Both the position numbers and the translations under genes were made by a program. A stretch of DNA of 64,000 nucleotides from Nitrosospira briensis (GTDB taxonomy: Bacteria > Pseudomonadota > Gammaproteobacteria > Burkholderiales > Nitrosomonadaceae). Positions within the stretch are counted from its first letter, which is position 1. Every line of letters begins with the position of its first letter. Below are positions 1 to 8,861 of this stretch, in pieces. The DNA is taken from NCBI RefSeq assembly GCF_900115125.1, contig NZ_FOVJ01000001.1, positions 715,852-779,851 of the forward strand. Reading direction: 5' to 3'. A model generated the notes under the pieces. It did no database searches. It was not told the origin of the DNA and saw only the letters and a program-made list of their open reading frames with translations.

Positions 1-531
1 TTTGGCACCCTGATCCGGTCTTTGGAGCCAGTCGTCCACGCCTTCCAGCACTATCTTGTTACCGGCAACCTCCGAAGGATGCTCAACACATATTACTTTC
101 CGCAAATCAGCGAGATTGGAACACAGCTGGGCAAGCGTTTCCCATCGTCTTTGAGTCCCGACCAGGAGCAGCCGGGTCCCTGAATCAGCCAGGATATAAG
201 CGATATTATCCTGTGCATCGGACGGATATAGCGGCACGACGACAAGCCCAAGCGCCAGCGCTGCCTGATCGAAACATACCCATTCCAGCGAATTGCGCAG
301 CAGGATCGCCACCCGGTCACCAGGAGCAAAATTTTCCAGCGCCAGGGCTCGCCTCCAGCGCTCCGCCAGCACCCCCGTTTCCTGCCAGGTGTAGCTTCGC
401 CATTTTTTGAGCTCGGCGTCAAACTCCCAATAGGCTGGGGAATCCGGAGTTCGCTCGATGCGCAAGGCAAACAGCCCTGCGAGCGTCTTCGCCTCCGCGG
501 ATGAAATGATGTCTGTATTTTGCGATCCCAT
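1..531 (-). CDS. AMP-dependent acyl-CoA synthetase, N-terminal part (cut by window edge)
   Basis: The reading frame is open from about position 531 to the window edge and gives an N-terminus typical of long-chain fatty acid-CoA ligases. It starts MGSQNTDIISSAEAKTLAGL, and later carries NSLEWVCFDQAALALGLVVV and SDAQDNIAYILADSG, the usual early segments of the adenylate-forming fold. The ATP-binding and catalytic motifs would lie beyond the edge and are not visible. The family activates fatty acids with ATP and CoA in the cytoplasm. Another in-frame ATG lies at 558 and neither start has a strong ribosome binding site. The family call is fairly secure; the substrate is unknown. Confidence 0.75.
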   Translation of the reverse strand, partial: MGSQNTDIISSAEAKTLAGLFALRIERTPDSPAYWEFDAELKKWRSYTWQETGVLAERWRRALALENFAPGDRVAILLRNSLEWVCFDQAALALGLVVVPLYPSDAQDNIAYILADSGTRLLLVGTQRRWETLAQLCSNLADLRKVICVEHPSEVAGNKIVLEGVDDWLQRPDQGAK

Positions 532-662
532 GGGGTCAGCAGCTATTGATACCAGCATCAGCCACGCTCATCATGCTTCGCGTGAGCTTGCCGACACGGG
601 TATGGGGCACATAGCAGGAACCATAGCGTCCGGGATGGTGATCAAAACTGTCTGCAATCCAA

Positions 663-1565
663 CTAAACCTGTAGTTCCGCAAGATCGGAAATCGTATCGT
701 ACTCATAGTACGTTTTGTAATCGACCATATCCCCTGGCGTGACGGTGTCCTCATAAATGCTGTATAGCGCATCGTCGATCCGGTGAAACTGGAGCGTGTC
801 GGGCGCTGTCATATCAGGCAGATACGTTGAATCCGGGTGTCTCTCCTGCCATGCAGCCCAGATTCGGTCTACGTTGCAATGGTGCAGAAAGAATACGGGA
901 TCATTTGGCGACGAGGACCGCCCCATGTCCCCGCCAATCCAGACATGGACGCTGTTGTGAATGCGTTCGTTCCCGACCCAACCCTCCACGAGGTTGCGTA
1001 TGCCGCCGGGCGAAGACGAACTGAACGGCGAGGTGTCGTACGCCGCCTGGTCGCGGATGATCATTCGCACCCCGGTTCTTGTGGGGAGTCTTCCTGTATT
1101 GCCGAGTTCGCGTTGCAGCGACCGGTTCGCTGGCCTCAAATCCCCGGTTCTCAGGCTCATCTCCAGGCGAACCCGCCAGTCGGAGAGGGCGAATTGTCCG
1201 AGATTTGCAGTGCTCCATATCGGGGATGTGGCCGGTTCGGGCAACTCGGCATCCGTAGTCCAATCCCAGTAGGGAATCCTGAATTCGTTGTCATTCAACG
1301 CCTGGCGTAATAATCCTTCCAGGGTGATAAGAAAATATCGATGCCAGGGCAGGAAGCCAGGGCCGGAGTGCGCCGCGTTGCGGTCATTTTGATTGGGTGG
1401 GGTCATCAACATCATCGACTGGTGATGCCAGAAAACGAACGAGTCATAGATCGATAGCCCGTCCTGACCTGCCCATGCAAACTGCGCCGGGTCCTTGAGT
1501 CTTCTAACCCCCTCGATATACTTCTGGGCAGCTTCGGGGTTACTGAGGAAATTATGGCGGATCAT
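663..1565 (-). CDS. Tyrosinase (type 3 dicopper oxidase)
   Basis: This 300-residue protein has both copper sites of the tyrosinase central domain. CuA: FWHHQSM (H47/H48), then H66 and H75 in HSGPGFLPWHRYFL, followed by IPYWDWT. CuB: H203 and H207 in RIHNSVHVWIGGDMG, and H228/H229 in NDPVFFLHHCNVDRIWAAWQ. Tyrosinases oxidise monophenols to o-diphenols and o-quinones. No signal peptide is seen, so it is cytoplasmic or exported with a partner. Its ATG overlaps the stop of the upstream caddie-like gene by four bases (ATGA), implying translational coupling. Length is close to short bacterial tyrosinases. Family call is very sure; the physiological substrate is unknown. Confidence 0.93.
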   Translation of the reverse strand: MIRHNFLSNPEAAQKYIEGVRRLKDPAQFAWAGQDGLSIYDSFVFWHHQSMMLMTPPNQNDRNAAHSGPGFLPWHRYFLITLEGLLRQALNDNEFRIPYWDWTTDAELPEPATSPIWSTANLGQFALSDWRVRLEMSLRTGDLRPANRSLQRELGNTGRLPTRTGVRMIIRDQAAYDTSPFSSSSPGGIRNLVEGWVGNERIHNSVHVWIGGDMGRSSSPNDPVFFLHHCNVDRIWAAWQERHPDSTYLPDMTAPDTLQFHRIDDALYSIYEDTVTPGDMVDYKTYYEYDTISDLAELQV

Positions 1566-2044
1566 TGATGACCTCCGCCCTGATTGTGATCACGGCCGTG
1601 ATCGGCGTTCGGACCGGATTCAGTGAATGCATCCGGGTAAGCATCCATCACTTGTTTCATCAGGTCCACAGCGGAACCATAAGTTACGAACGGCGTTGCA
1701 TGAGTATAAACCTGCCCGTCCTCATCGACGGAAAGGTGAAGATTCGCGGGTTTTCCGTCCACCTCCACGCAGTAGGTAGTGATGATCTTGATGTGGTGCC
1801 CGTTATGCGTGATTTCCCGCACACTGGTAGCCTCGGGCCCGCCGTGTTCTCCATGAGGCTCGATATAGGAGGGAAACTTTTTCTTCACCCAGTCGGGGTG
1901 GGACTTTGCGCCTTCCGTTGGTGAGTAGTTCTCTAAAACAGAGAGATCCGGATTGATGATCGAGTCTTTCGGCTCCTTTCGTGTAGTCTTCGACTTATCG
2001 CCCTTCTCAATGCTTCCCTTGGCAGGGGCATTTTTCTCTTCCAT
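1562..2044 (-). CDS. Tyrosinase co-factor (caddie) protein, MelC1-like
   Basis: A 160-residue hydrophilic protein. Its C-terminal half (TYCVEVDGKPANLHLSVDED, then VYTHATPFVTYGSAVDLMKQ and a final YPDAF) resembles the core of Streptomyces MelC1, which delivers copper to tyrosinase and helps it fold or export. The N-terminus is Lys/Glu-rich and probably disordered. The C-terminus is histidine-rich (DHGRDHNQGGGHQ), fitting metal binding. It lies directly upstream of the tyrosinase gene and overlaps it by four bases. A good ribosome binding site (AAGGAG) precedes the ATG. The caddie role is inferred from sequence likeness plus position. No twin-arginine signal is visible, unlike Streptomyces MelC1. 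Confidence 0.72.
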   Translation of the reverse strand: MEEKNAPAKGSIEKGDKSKTTRKEPKDSIINPDLSVLENYSPTEGAKSHPDWVKKKFPSYIEPHGEHGGPEATSVREITHNGHHIKIITTYCVEVDGKPANLHLSVDEDGQVYTHATPFVTYGSAVDLMKQVMDAYPDAFTESGPNADHGRDHNQGGGHQ

Positions 2045-2131
2045 GATTACTCCTTCACAAAGATCGCGAGAGGCTAAACGGGGTCATTGTGTGTGGCACT
2101 GATTAGCCCTGCCCTTTTCCATACCCCGTAT

Positions 2132-2875
2132 TCAAAGAATAGGAATATATTCAGCGATGCCCTCGAGTTCCAATACCTCGTATGTACGTTGCGCGCCCGG
2201 AGGGAGCCCGCCAAAGCCCGAGGGTCCCTGAGACAGTATTCCAACGGTTTTGAATTCGACCTGTACCTCATTTTCCATCCTGACTGGGGGTAAAACCAGC
2301 GCAAAATCCAGAAAGCCCTCGTCAGCCATATTGGACTTAAGCGCCACGGAAATAAGCTTTCCCAGCACAGTTTTCTGTTGCCTAATTTCTTCTCCACGAA
2401 ATATCACGTTGCCTTCCAGGCCGGTATATTCGAGCGAGGCTTCACCGGGCCTCTCGCTTGTTCCCAACGGCCCCAACGCTCTGGGGAAAAAAACGACGCG
2501 TTTGACACCTTCTTGATCAACGAATGTGTAACGGGTAGGTGTTCGATCCGGATGCTCCGGGTGATCCAGTAACGCTGTTTCAGAATTTTGTCCGGCATGT
2601 ATCCGCACTCCCCTTACACCCTCGGGTAAAGGGTCCCAGAGGTGAACAACCCCGATGGGGGTAATCACCTGGGTGGCGGGTCCTTCAGGGGGATCCGCAA
2701 CAAAATCGAAATCATAAATCCCGTCCGGGGGCGGTTGGATAAAAATAAAAGGCTCCAGTCGTGGATGGGTCCAACCACCGGTCGGCACTGTGCCGTATGC
2801 AGTGATTCGCAATTTGGGCGGAAAGCTTTCCAGAACCGCCAGTTCCACTTCCTTAACTTCAAGAATTTTTTCCAT
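2132..2875 (-). CDS. Unknown protein encoded upstream of tyrosinase and caddie genes
   Basis: I do not recognise this 247-residue protein. It has no signal peptide or membrane segment and is rich in Pro, Glu and beta-prone stretches (LRITAYGTVPTGGWTHPRLE; PATQVITPIGVVHLWD), suggesting a soluble beta-rich fold. An AGGGGA ribosome binding site precedes its ATG. It is the first gene of a leftward run of three (this gene, caddie, tyrosinase) with an 87-base gap to the caddie gene, so a shared transcript is likely. It could be a partner or substrate-handling protein for the oxidase, but nothing in the sequence proves that. Confidence 0.7.
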   Translation of the reverse strand: MEKILEVKEVELAVLESFPPKLRITAYGTVPTGGWTHPRLEPFIFIQPPPDGIYDFDFVADPPEGPATQVITPIGVVHLWDPLPEGVRGVRIHAGQNSETALLDHPEHPDRTPTRYTFVDQEGVKRVVFFPRALGPLGTSERPGEASLEYTGLEGNVIFRGEEIRQQKTVLGKLISVALKSNMADEGFLDFALVLPPVRMENEVQVEFKTVGILSQGPSGFGGLPPGAQRTYEVLELEGIAEYIPIL

Positions 2876-2954
2876 GATTAATTTCCCCTGGTTATTTACA
2901 ATGGCTGAACAGCATCCATTGCCGTCTCTGCGCCGTTTGCCGGCTTTCTTTATC

Positions 2955-2982
2955 TTTATAGATTGAAAAACAGAAAAGGCAA
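2955..2982 (-). promoter_or_regulatory. Possible sigma70 promoter of the tyrosinase operon
   Basis: On the minus strand TTGCCT is followed after 16 bases by TATAAA, about 80 bases before the first gene of the tyrosinase operon. The surrounding 2876-3136 region has no gene and is AT-richer than its flanks. This is a pattern match only; a nearby TTGACG lies too far from any -10 to pair well. Confidence 0.3.
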
Positions 2983-3136
2983 GAATGGCGTCAAGTAAAA
3001 ATTACGCAGGCGAACCGATGGGAAATTGGATAATGGTTTTTTTTACGAATATTACATGCGGCAGAGAGGAGCATAACCGCTTAGCGCCAGGCATGGTGCA
3101 GACCTATCGTGCAGACCGCATACCATTACTTCACGA

Positions 3137-3556
3137 TTACGCATCCGGCTCATCTGAGGCAAGAATAGCTTCGGCGGCGTCTTGCAGCGCGACTATGCCG
3201 GCGGGGATTATAGCGGCATTGCCGGAATACACCGCACCGGCTAGAAGGAGTAGCGCAGATGCAAGGTCAAGCGCCTCCTTGAAGCCAGTGATATGTTTTA
3301 TTGCCGACTTTGCGCTCTTTACGCTGGATTTCAAGCCCGCGAGTGCCGGCTGGCTGTCGGTCAGAATCGCCCCTATGGCACTGGTGAATATACCGGACGC
3401 AGTATTCAGAAGTGCAATTTCCTGATCATCGAGCTCTTCCCACTGTGCTTTGCTCAGACCGGCCCGGTTCCTGAGTCGCCAGTCTCCTAATGCTATCGCC
3501 GCCTCGCGGAACTGATTACCCAATTCAAAAGCATCATCCGGGGACAGCTTGTCCAT
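3137..3556 (-). CDS. Hypothetical protein, Ala-rich, helical
   Basis: A 139-residue protein of unknown function. The N-terminal third is charged (AFELGNQFREAAIALGDWRL, SKAQWEELDDQEIALL). The C-terminal half has hydrophobic helices (ALDLASALLLLAGAVYSG, AAIIPAGIVALQDAAEA) that could be membrane-associated. It starts three bases after the lipoprotein gene stops, with GGGAG before the ATG, so the two are almost certainly one operon. It may act together with the lipoprotein at the envelope, but this is only context. Confidence 0.7.
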   Translation of the reverse strand: MDKLSPDDAFELGNQFREAAIALGDWRLRNRAGLSKAQWEELDDQEIALLNTASGIFTSAIGAILTDSQPALAGLKSSVKSAKSAIKHITGFKEALDLASALLLLAGAVYSGNAAIIPAGIVALQDAAEAILASDEPDA

Positions 3557-3559
3557 GTG

Positions 3560-4423
3560 CTACTCCCGCGAAATATCAAGCAAGCTCTTGTAAGCAGCCC
3601 GAAGCTCGCCGGTATATTGCTTGAGCTGCCGGCCAAACTCGTCATCGCCGATCATGTCCCGATGGTCATACAGGTACTGGTGGCCCCCAGCGATTTTTTC
3701 CAGAACGACACCATAGGCTTGAATACTTCGGAGCCGGTTTTCGAGACGACCCAAGGCTTCTGCCCTGACCTCTTTTGCGAGCGCCATCGCGACAGGCTCT
3801 GGAGGATTATCCGGCGCGAGCATGAAGTTATCATAGTATCTTTCCACAAGCGTGGATTCGACCTGCAAATCCGGGGCGATCCCCTTTTTCACAATCTTCC
3901 GGGTAGCGCTGATAATATCCAGAAGCGGCTGATTGCTCTCCTCGACTATCTTCTTGAGTTCATGCAGCCGGTACGTGGCCGTGACAGTACGTGCAAGAAT
4001 GGTCGATAACGCTTCAACAGCCTCTTTTTCATTACGGTCCAGCAGCGTTGCGTCGTTAAGGTCGGAGCTGAGATTCGTAAGTGACTTGTCGTATGGCCTG
4101 ATGTCACCGGTAGCAAGCCCCTCGAGCGCCTGCATGTAGTCTGTCACGGTTTGCTGGAGTAAATCCAGGCTTGCTCGCTGCGCCTCGCGTCGCGCCTTCT
4201 GCGCTTCCAGCTCGCCATGAAATTTCTCCGGCTGGTACTGCTTGCGTCTGTCGGGCGCTTCTATATAGTTCCTTGTAAGCGCATCATGACTGGCAGCATT
4301 CGCGGAAACCGAGGCAAATGCTTTTATCTCCTTGAAACTTACACACCCGGATACAGCCGTCGCAAAAAAAACCAAGGCTAATGTCCACGCGAAGCTCCGG
4401 CATATAAGGAGGGATCCGGTCAT
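3560..4423 (-). CDS. Lipoprotein of unknown function
   Basis: This 287-residue protein has a signal sequence ending in a lipobox (AVSGC, lipid-modified Cys at about residue 27), so it should be anchored in the envelope. The mature part is mostly charged alpha-helix with coiled-coil character (KFHGELEAQKARREAQRASL; EKEAVEALSTILARTVTATY). No catalytic motif is evident. It is followed at three bases by a small Ala-rich gene in the same direction. A helical scaffold or periplasmic binding role is possible; the function is unknown. Confidence 0.8.
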   Translation of the reverse strand: MTGSLLICRSFAWTLALVFFATAVSGCVSFKEIKAFASVSANAASHDALTRNYIEAPDRRKQYQPEKFHGELEAQKARREAQRASLDLLQQTVTDYMQALEGLATGDIRPYDKSLTNLSSDLNDATLLDRNEKEAVEALSTILARTVTATYRLHELKKIVEESNQPLLDIISATRKIVKKGIAPDLQVESTLVERYYDNFMLAPDNPPEPVAMALAKEVRAEALGRLENRLRSIQAYGVVLEKIAGGHQYLYDHRDMIGDDEFGRQLKQYTGELRAAYKSLLDISRE

Positions 4424-4501
4424 TTGTTATACCTGTGGCGACTCTCCGCGTAATCACGATGTGTTACTCCAGTTTTTAATGATAGTGAAAATCTCGCACA
4501 C

Positions 4502-5680
4502 ATGAGAATAATCAGGTGGGTGCGCATTGCTCTGGCGATAAGCTTCGGCATTACCGTTTCCGTCCATGCCGCTGACGGCTCCGTTGGCTTCGGCCTGAGC
4601 TATATAGGACAGCAGATTGTGCCAGGCAAGACCAGGTTCAACGGCACCACTATCGGGGGCTTGTCTTCGCTGGACTACAACCCTGCCACAGGCCGCTATC
4701 TGGCAATCAGCGATGACCGTAGCAAAACCAGTCCGGCGCGCTTCTACGAGCTATCCCTGGACTTGTCTCAATTCGAGCCCTCTGACGCACCGGGTATGAA
4801 GGGTGTCACTTTCCATGCCGTTATAACGATTCAACGGCCAGATGGCGACGCTTTCAAGAGAAATTCGGTTGACCCGGAAGGGATGCGCTTCGATCGGTTT
4901 CGCAATAAAATCTACTGGTGTGACGAAGGTCAGCGCAGTATTTCTGCCTTCCGGAATCCTGTGGTGCGCGAGATGAATCCCGACGGCACTCACAGCCGTG
5001 AATTCAGCGTACCGCCGCGCTACTATCCGCGCGGCTCCAACATGGGGATATTCCCCGGCGATAAAGGCATATACAACAACCTGGGATTCGAGAGCCTCGC
5101 GATCTCGATTGACGGCGACACCTTATACACAGCCACGGAAAATGGCTTGGCTCAGGAGTCGCTTCCCGCCACTATCCTCACCGGTTCCCGCGCGCGCATT
5201 CTCTCCTTCGATATTGCCAGCGGAAAACCGGCCGCAGAATATATATACGAGGTTGAACCTGTTGCTTTCATTGCCACATCACTCGGAGGCTTCGCCACCA
5301 ACGGGCTGACAGGTTTTGTCGCCATTGGAGACCGTCAGTTCATCACCATAGAGCGCGCCTTTTCTCTGGGTGCAGTCGCACCCGGCGGTTCAACCGGGTT
5401 TAACGTCCAGTTGTATTACGCGGACGCCCGTGACGCAACCGATATTTCAGAAATCAAATCTATCGTAGGTCAAAGCATTCAGCCGGTAACAAAGACACTC
5501 TTGCTTGATTTATCGGAAGTGAAAAATACGGATGGGTCCAGGCTGGCGGTCGGTAATATCGAAGGCATCACCCTGGGGCCAAGGTTTAACGGCAAACACA
5601 CCGTTGTCCTGGTCGCCGACAACAATTTCAGCAAGAAACAGTTGACCCAATTCATCGCATTGGAAATCAACCAGGATTGA
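4502..5680 (+). CDS. Secreted esterase-like phytase-family protein
   Basis: A 392-residue protein with a Sec signal peptide (about residues 1-23, ending SVHAADG) and a body matching the 'esterase-like activity of phytase' family: GLSSLDYNPATGRYLAISDD near the start, then DPEGMRFDR, NLGFESLAISIDGDTLYTAT and a C-terminal NIEGITLGPRFNGKHTVVLV. These repeated blocks suggest a beta-propeller, and export to the periplasm or outside is likely. It is divergent from the upstream lipoprotein gene, with 78 bases between them. The biochemical substrate is not known; the family name comes from distant likeness to phytases. Confidence 0.85.
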   Translation: MRIIRWVRIALAISFGITVSVHAADGSVGFGLSYIGQQIVPGKTRFNGTTIGGLSSLDYNPATGRYLAISDDRSKTSPARFYELSLDLSQFEPSDAPGMKGVTFHAVITIQRPDGDAFKRNSVDPEGMRFDRFRNKIYWCDEGQRSISAFRNPVVREMNPDGTHSREFSVPPRYYPRGSNMGIFPGDKGIYNNLGFESLAISIDGDTLYTATENGLAQESLPATILTGSRARILSFDIASGKPAAEYIYEVEPVAFIATSLGGFATNGLTGFVAIGDRQFITIERAFSLGAVAPGGSTGFNVQLYYADARDATDISEIKSIVGQSIQPVTKTLLLDLSEVKNTDGSRLAVGNIEGITLGPRFNGKHTVVLVADNNFSKKQLTQFIALEINQD

Positions 5681-5741
5681 TTTGATATTTATAATTACGC
5701 CGCAGATGTGCTTTGCCCGGTATGGCTCGGCCAGCATTTAC

Positions 5742-6665
5742 TTATAACCCTATTTCGTCCCGTTCCGCCCAGGTCGGCGCCGTCACAATCAGGATATCGC
5801 AAAAGCATTGCTCCATTACATGCCGCGAAGCACTTCCCAGCAGCAACTCTTCGAAACGCGATTTTCCATGCTTTCCTACTACGATCAGATCAGGTTTCAT
5901 TGACTTGGCGTAATCGCAAATGGCATGTCCGGGATGCCCGAATTTGACTATGCGGGAAAACGAATGGCTCCCTGCCTGAAGATTATCTACAAACTGATTT
6001 AATTCAGCCCGGGCGTCCTCACCCGCTTTAACATGATATTCATGAATGATGTCATGAGCGACATTGACGTACCGCATTTGCTCTTCCACCACGACATCGA
6101 ATACGTGTAGAAAAGTGATGTGCGCATCAGGCGCCACGTTGATGGCCATGTGCGCAGCGCGCAGGGAATTTTCCGAAAAATCGACCGGAACCAGTACCTG
6201 TCGATAGGCTTTTGCAGTCTGGTTCTTTACCAATAACACCGGACTTTTGCTCATGCGCGCAAATTTGTCGGCAGTGTTACCGAGAAAAAGGTCTGTGAAG
6301 AAGTTACCCCCGTGCGCGCCTATAACCGTTAATTCGGCCGCCAGTTCATCCGCTCTGGCAACAATTTCTTGCACGGTCTGCCCAAATCTGACGTTGGTGG
6401 TACAGCGGATACCATAATTGTCCTGCAACTGTCCTGAAATCAGCCGCAATTCGCGCATGGCGCGATCGGTCAGGACGGTTTCCGCTGCTGTCGGCGTACT
6501 CTTGAGAACAAGTCCCATCGCATCGGGTAAACCCGCTTCCTTCACCGTCAGCAACTCGACCTTATTGCAATTCAGGCTGGCGCATAACATGGCAGCGCGT
6601 ATCGCCGCGCGATGGGAAAATTCGGAAAGATCCGTTGCCACCAAAATGGTCTTAATAGCTGACAC
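5742..6665 (-). CDS. Tandem universal stress protein (two UspA domains)
   Basis: A 307-residue cytoplasmic protein made of two UspA domains. The first begins SAIKTILVATDLSEFSHRA and has the ATP-binding pattern in GAHGGNFFTDLFLGNT. The second begins YRQVLVPVDFSENSLRAAHM and has GKHGKSRFEELLLGSAS. Both patterns fit the ATP-binding Usp class. I place the start at the GTG at 6665, immediately before the first conserved strand and behind a GAGAG element. An ATG 25 codons upstream would add an unconserved extension. Such proteins respond to starvation, oxidative or respiratory stress. It is convergent with the phytase-family gene. Confidence 0.88.
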   Translation of the reverse strand: MSAIKTILVATDLSEFSHRAAIRAAMLCASLNCNKVELLTVKEAGLPDAMGLVLKSTPTAAETVLTDRAMRELRLISGQLQDNYGIRCTTNVRFGQTVQEIVARADELAAELTVIGAHGGNFFTDLFLGNTADKFARMSKSPVLLVKNQTAKAYRQVLVPVDFSENSLRAAHMAINVAPDAHITFLHVFDVVVEEQMRYVNVAHDIIHEYHVKAGEDARAELNQFVDNLQAGSHSFSRIVKFGHPGHAICDYAKSMKPDLIVVGKHGKSRFEELLLGSASRHVMEQCFCDILIVTAPTWAERDEIGL

Positions 6666-7038
6666 GCCGTCTCTCAAAAGGCTCGGAAAAAATGGTATTG
6701 CCCGGCTCGCAAGCCTGTCCAGCGTTGGAATGACACACAAGAGCAGCCAGGCTCACGCGGATACTGCCGAATATGGCCAATCAGTAGTGGACAGGCCGTG
6801 GTCCCCAAACCATCCTGTCATTCCAATTGGCGGGTTTCGTCCTGGCATGGAAACTGGAAAGGCGAGCATATCAAGCTACTGTATGCAATCGCAAGGATTC
6901 TTACGGGATTATGGCGGCTGATTGGCTGACCGCTGATCGATGGCTCCCATACGCCAGCTAAACCATCAGCCGGATTGACGCCTGCAACGGCTATGTGAAG
7001 GGAAAGAGCAGCAGTAATCTACAGTTAGAGAAATTTGT
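6666..7038. other. Intergenic region, no gene found
   Basis: This stretch separates two leftward genes. Open frames here lack ribosome binding sites or conserved-looking protein. It should hold the promoter of the tandem universal stress protein; no clear -10/-35 pair was picked out. Confidence 0.4.
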
Positions 7039-7845
7039 TCAATCTCTACCTTTGCTTTTTCGGTCGACAACGCCCGGAATATCCTGGGTAGACCGGCCAA
7101 AGCGACCTTTGAGGTCATCAACGCCTGATTGCGGCCTGGCGAACTGTTTCAGGTCTGCCCGCTGCTTGCGCTTTTCCGCGCTGTTTATTCTCATATTCCT
7201 ATCCCGCTTTTCCACCAGTCCGGGAACTGCTTCACCGTCTCGGCTGAATGACCAGCCGAGCATAGGCTCGCCCAAGGGGAGATTATCGCCTGGTTTTTCC
7301 TCAGACCCCGTATTCCACACGTGCCACGTCTTGCCATAGCTGTTCATTTTTTGTTTCATCAATTCTTTTTCCGCCACGTCCGGGATCCCCGGTGCAACAA
7401 GTTGTCCGGAGAGAATTTCACCGTTATGGGGATGCCAATGTTTTTTCTCCTCTTCAGGCAAGGCAGTAAAGAGTTTTTCGGAAATAATGTATTCGATGCC
7501 ATTCAGATTCGCATCCTTTGTATTGCTGTCGAACAACACACACTGCGCAAAATCTTCGTTAACCTGATGGCAATAATGATGAGCCTCCATCTGGTCTTCC
7601 GGCGAATCCTTCATGGGGTGAAAACCCACCAGATAAATGTCGAATGGCTTCAATGGCGAACTGCTCTGCAGGAGTTTTGCACCGGCTTCAAGCATTTTTG
7701 TTTTGGGCGTTTTTGCATCGCCCGCGGGAGCAGTGGCCGGTTGCATGCCTTCCTGTGCAGAGCCGGGCAATGCCCACCCGGATGCAAACGCCGCTACCAT
7801 GACCGTATAAAAAACATCCTGTAGGTTTTTGCGCCGTTTACTCAT
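7039..7845 (-). CDS. Secreted DUF1264-family protein
   Basis: A 268-residue protein with a signal peptide (residues about 1-30, ending GSAQEG). The core matches the DUF1264 / oil-body-associated protein family: EAHHYCHQVNEDFAQCVLFD, LNGIEYIISEKLF, EEEKKHWHPHNGEILSGQLV and YGKTWHVWNT. The conserved His and Cys residues suggest metal binding, but the family has no settled enzyme activity. The C-terminal 60 residues are basic and low-complexity. A perfect AGGAGG precedes the ATG. It is transcribed alone. Family assignment is sure; the role is unknown. Confidence 0.85.
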   Translation of the reverse strand: MSKRRKNLQDVFYTVMVAAFASGWALPGSAQEGMQPATAPAGDAKTPKTKMLEAGAKLLQSSSPLKPFDIYLVGFHPMKDSPEDQMEAHHYCHQVNEDFAQCVLFDSNTKDANLNGIEYIISEKLFTALPEEEKKHWHPHNGEILSGQLVAPGIPDVAEKELMKQKMNSYGKTWHVWNTGSEEKPGDNLPLGEPMLGWSFSRDGEAVPGLVEKRDRNMRINSAEKRKQRADLKQFARPQSGVDDLKGRFGRSTQDIPGVVDRKSKGRD

Positions 7846-8037
7846 TATTGCCTCCTGGATTTAAGCCTTAAGCTGCATTGTGGAAGACGCCACCGCCTTG
7901 GTAAGTACGTCAACGCACAAAAGCGTCAACGTTTTTTTTTCGGCATCGCGAGCAAGCTTAAGTATGTAGGGCGATGCTCACGGGGCGATCAAAAGGCTCT
8001 ATTGCACACAGGGAAGAGTTTGGGGATACTTGAGCCT

Positions 8038-8379
8038 ATGAAAAAACTCTGCTCGGCCACTAATCTCATGGAAGCTCAAATCATGCTTGATCTTCTTGGG
8101 CACGCGAATATACCTGCCCGCCTGTTTAACGAGCACGCACAGGGAGGCCTTGGAGATATCCCTTTTACCCATGCTTATCCAGAGGTGTGGGTAATCCGAG
8201 ACGGCGATTTTGAACGCGGCCAAGCGATAGTAAGAAATTTTGAAAAGGCGCCGGTTGAAAACCGCGTCGTATTCTGCCGCTCATGCGGCGAGGAGAATCC
8301 ACGCAATTTTCAGTTATGCTGGCATTGCGGTGCAGGGCTTGAGGCCGTGTTATTGAATGTCGGGCATAGCCTAGGGTAA
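8038..8379 (+). CDS. DUF2007 protein with C-terminal zinc ribbon
   Basis: A 113-residue protein starting MKKLCSATNLMEAQIMLDLL, typical of the DUF2007 'putative signal-transducing' domain (family pattern: EA..l...L...gI.a.l.ne), followed by GDIPFTHAYPEVWVIRDGDF. The C-terminus holds a zinc ribbon, CRSCGEENPRNFQLCWHCG, with two CxxC pairs. I chose the ATG at 8038 because the family begins there; 12 extra codons are open upstream. DUF2007 proteins are small cytoplasmic proteins of unknown precise function. Confidence 0.85.
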   Translation: MKKLCSATNLMEAQIMLDLLGHANIPARLFNEHAQGGLGDIPFTHAYPEVWVIRDGDFERGQAIVRNFEKAPVENRVVFCRSCGEENPRNFQLCWHCGAGLEAVLLNVGHSLG

Positions 8380-8861
8380 CAGCCTGCATTTCAAGCCATC
8401 ACGACCGTCTTCAACACGGTTTTGATCCAAGAATAACCGCAACTATCCATCCCCCGAACCCCATGAACCTGGATTAACCGCAAATCATCTGCATTTATTC
8501 TGGCGGTCTGCATCGAACCTGGAATAAGTGCGACTGATGAAGCTTGCCCATCTATACGGAATCGGGATTAATTCAAGGAAGCAAGCCGTAAAACATAGAA
8601 ACTTGCTTTTCCCGCATGGCGGTCTATAAAGAATGCTCGAATTCAAGTTCGAAGCGCAGCTCTGGTTAACGTACTGGTGGTTGTCGAAAAACCAATCAGC
8701 AAATTACTCTGGGCGCGATCCACCAACGTCCGGTCAGGGAGCAGGTGTGGGAGTTAGGGCGTAAGACTGTCTCCAGATATAGAGTCAGGTTGCCCTTCAC
8801 TGTATTACGAGGTGGCCACCGATAGCGGTATGTAAGTGTTGAATGCTTAAGGAGGTAAACC
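8380..8861. other. Long leader upstream of the subtilase gene
   Basis: No gene was found in these 480 bases. The base composition is more AT-rich than the flanks. The stretch ends with a strong ribosome binding site (AAGGAGG, about six bases before the subtilase ATG). The promoter of the subtilase must lie here, but no convincing -10/-35 pair or riboswitch-like structure was identified. Confidence 0.4.

Noticed and set aside
2985-3425. Rightward 146-codon frame opposite the Ala-rich gene
   Set aside because: It is antisense to a gene with its own ribosome binding site and tight coupling to the lipoprotein gene. Its peptide is Ala/Ser-rich without a known fold.
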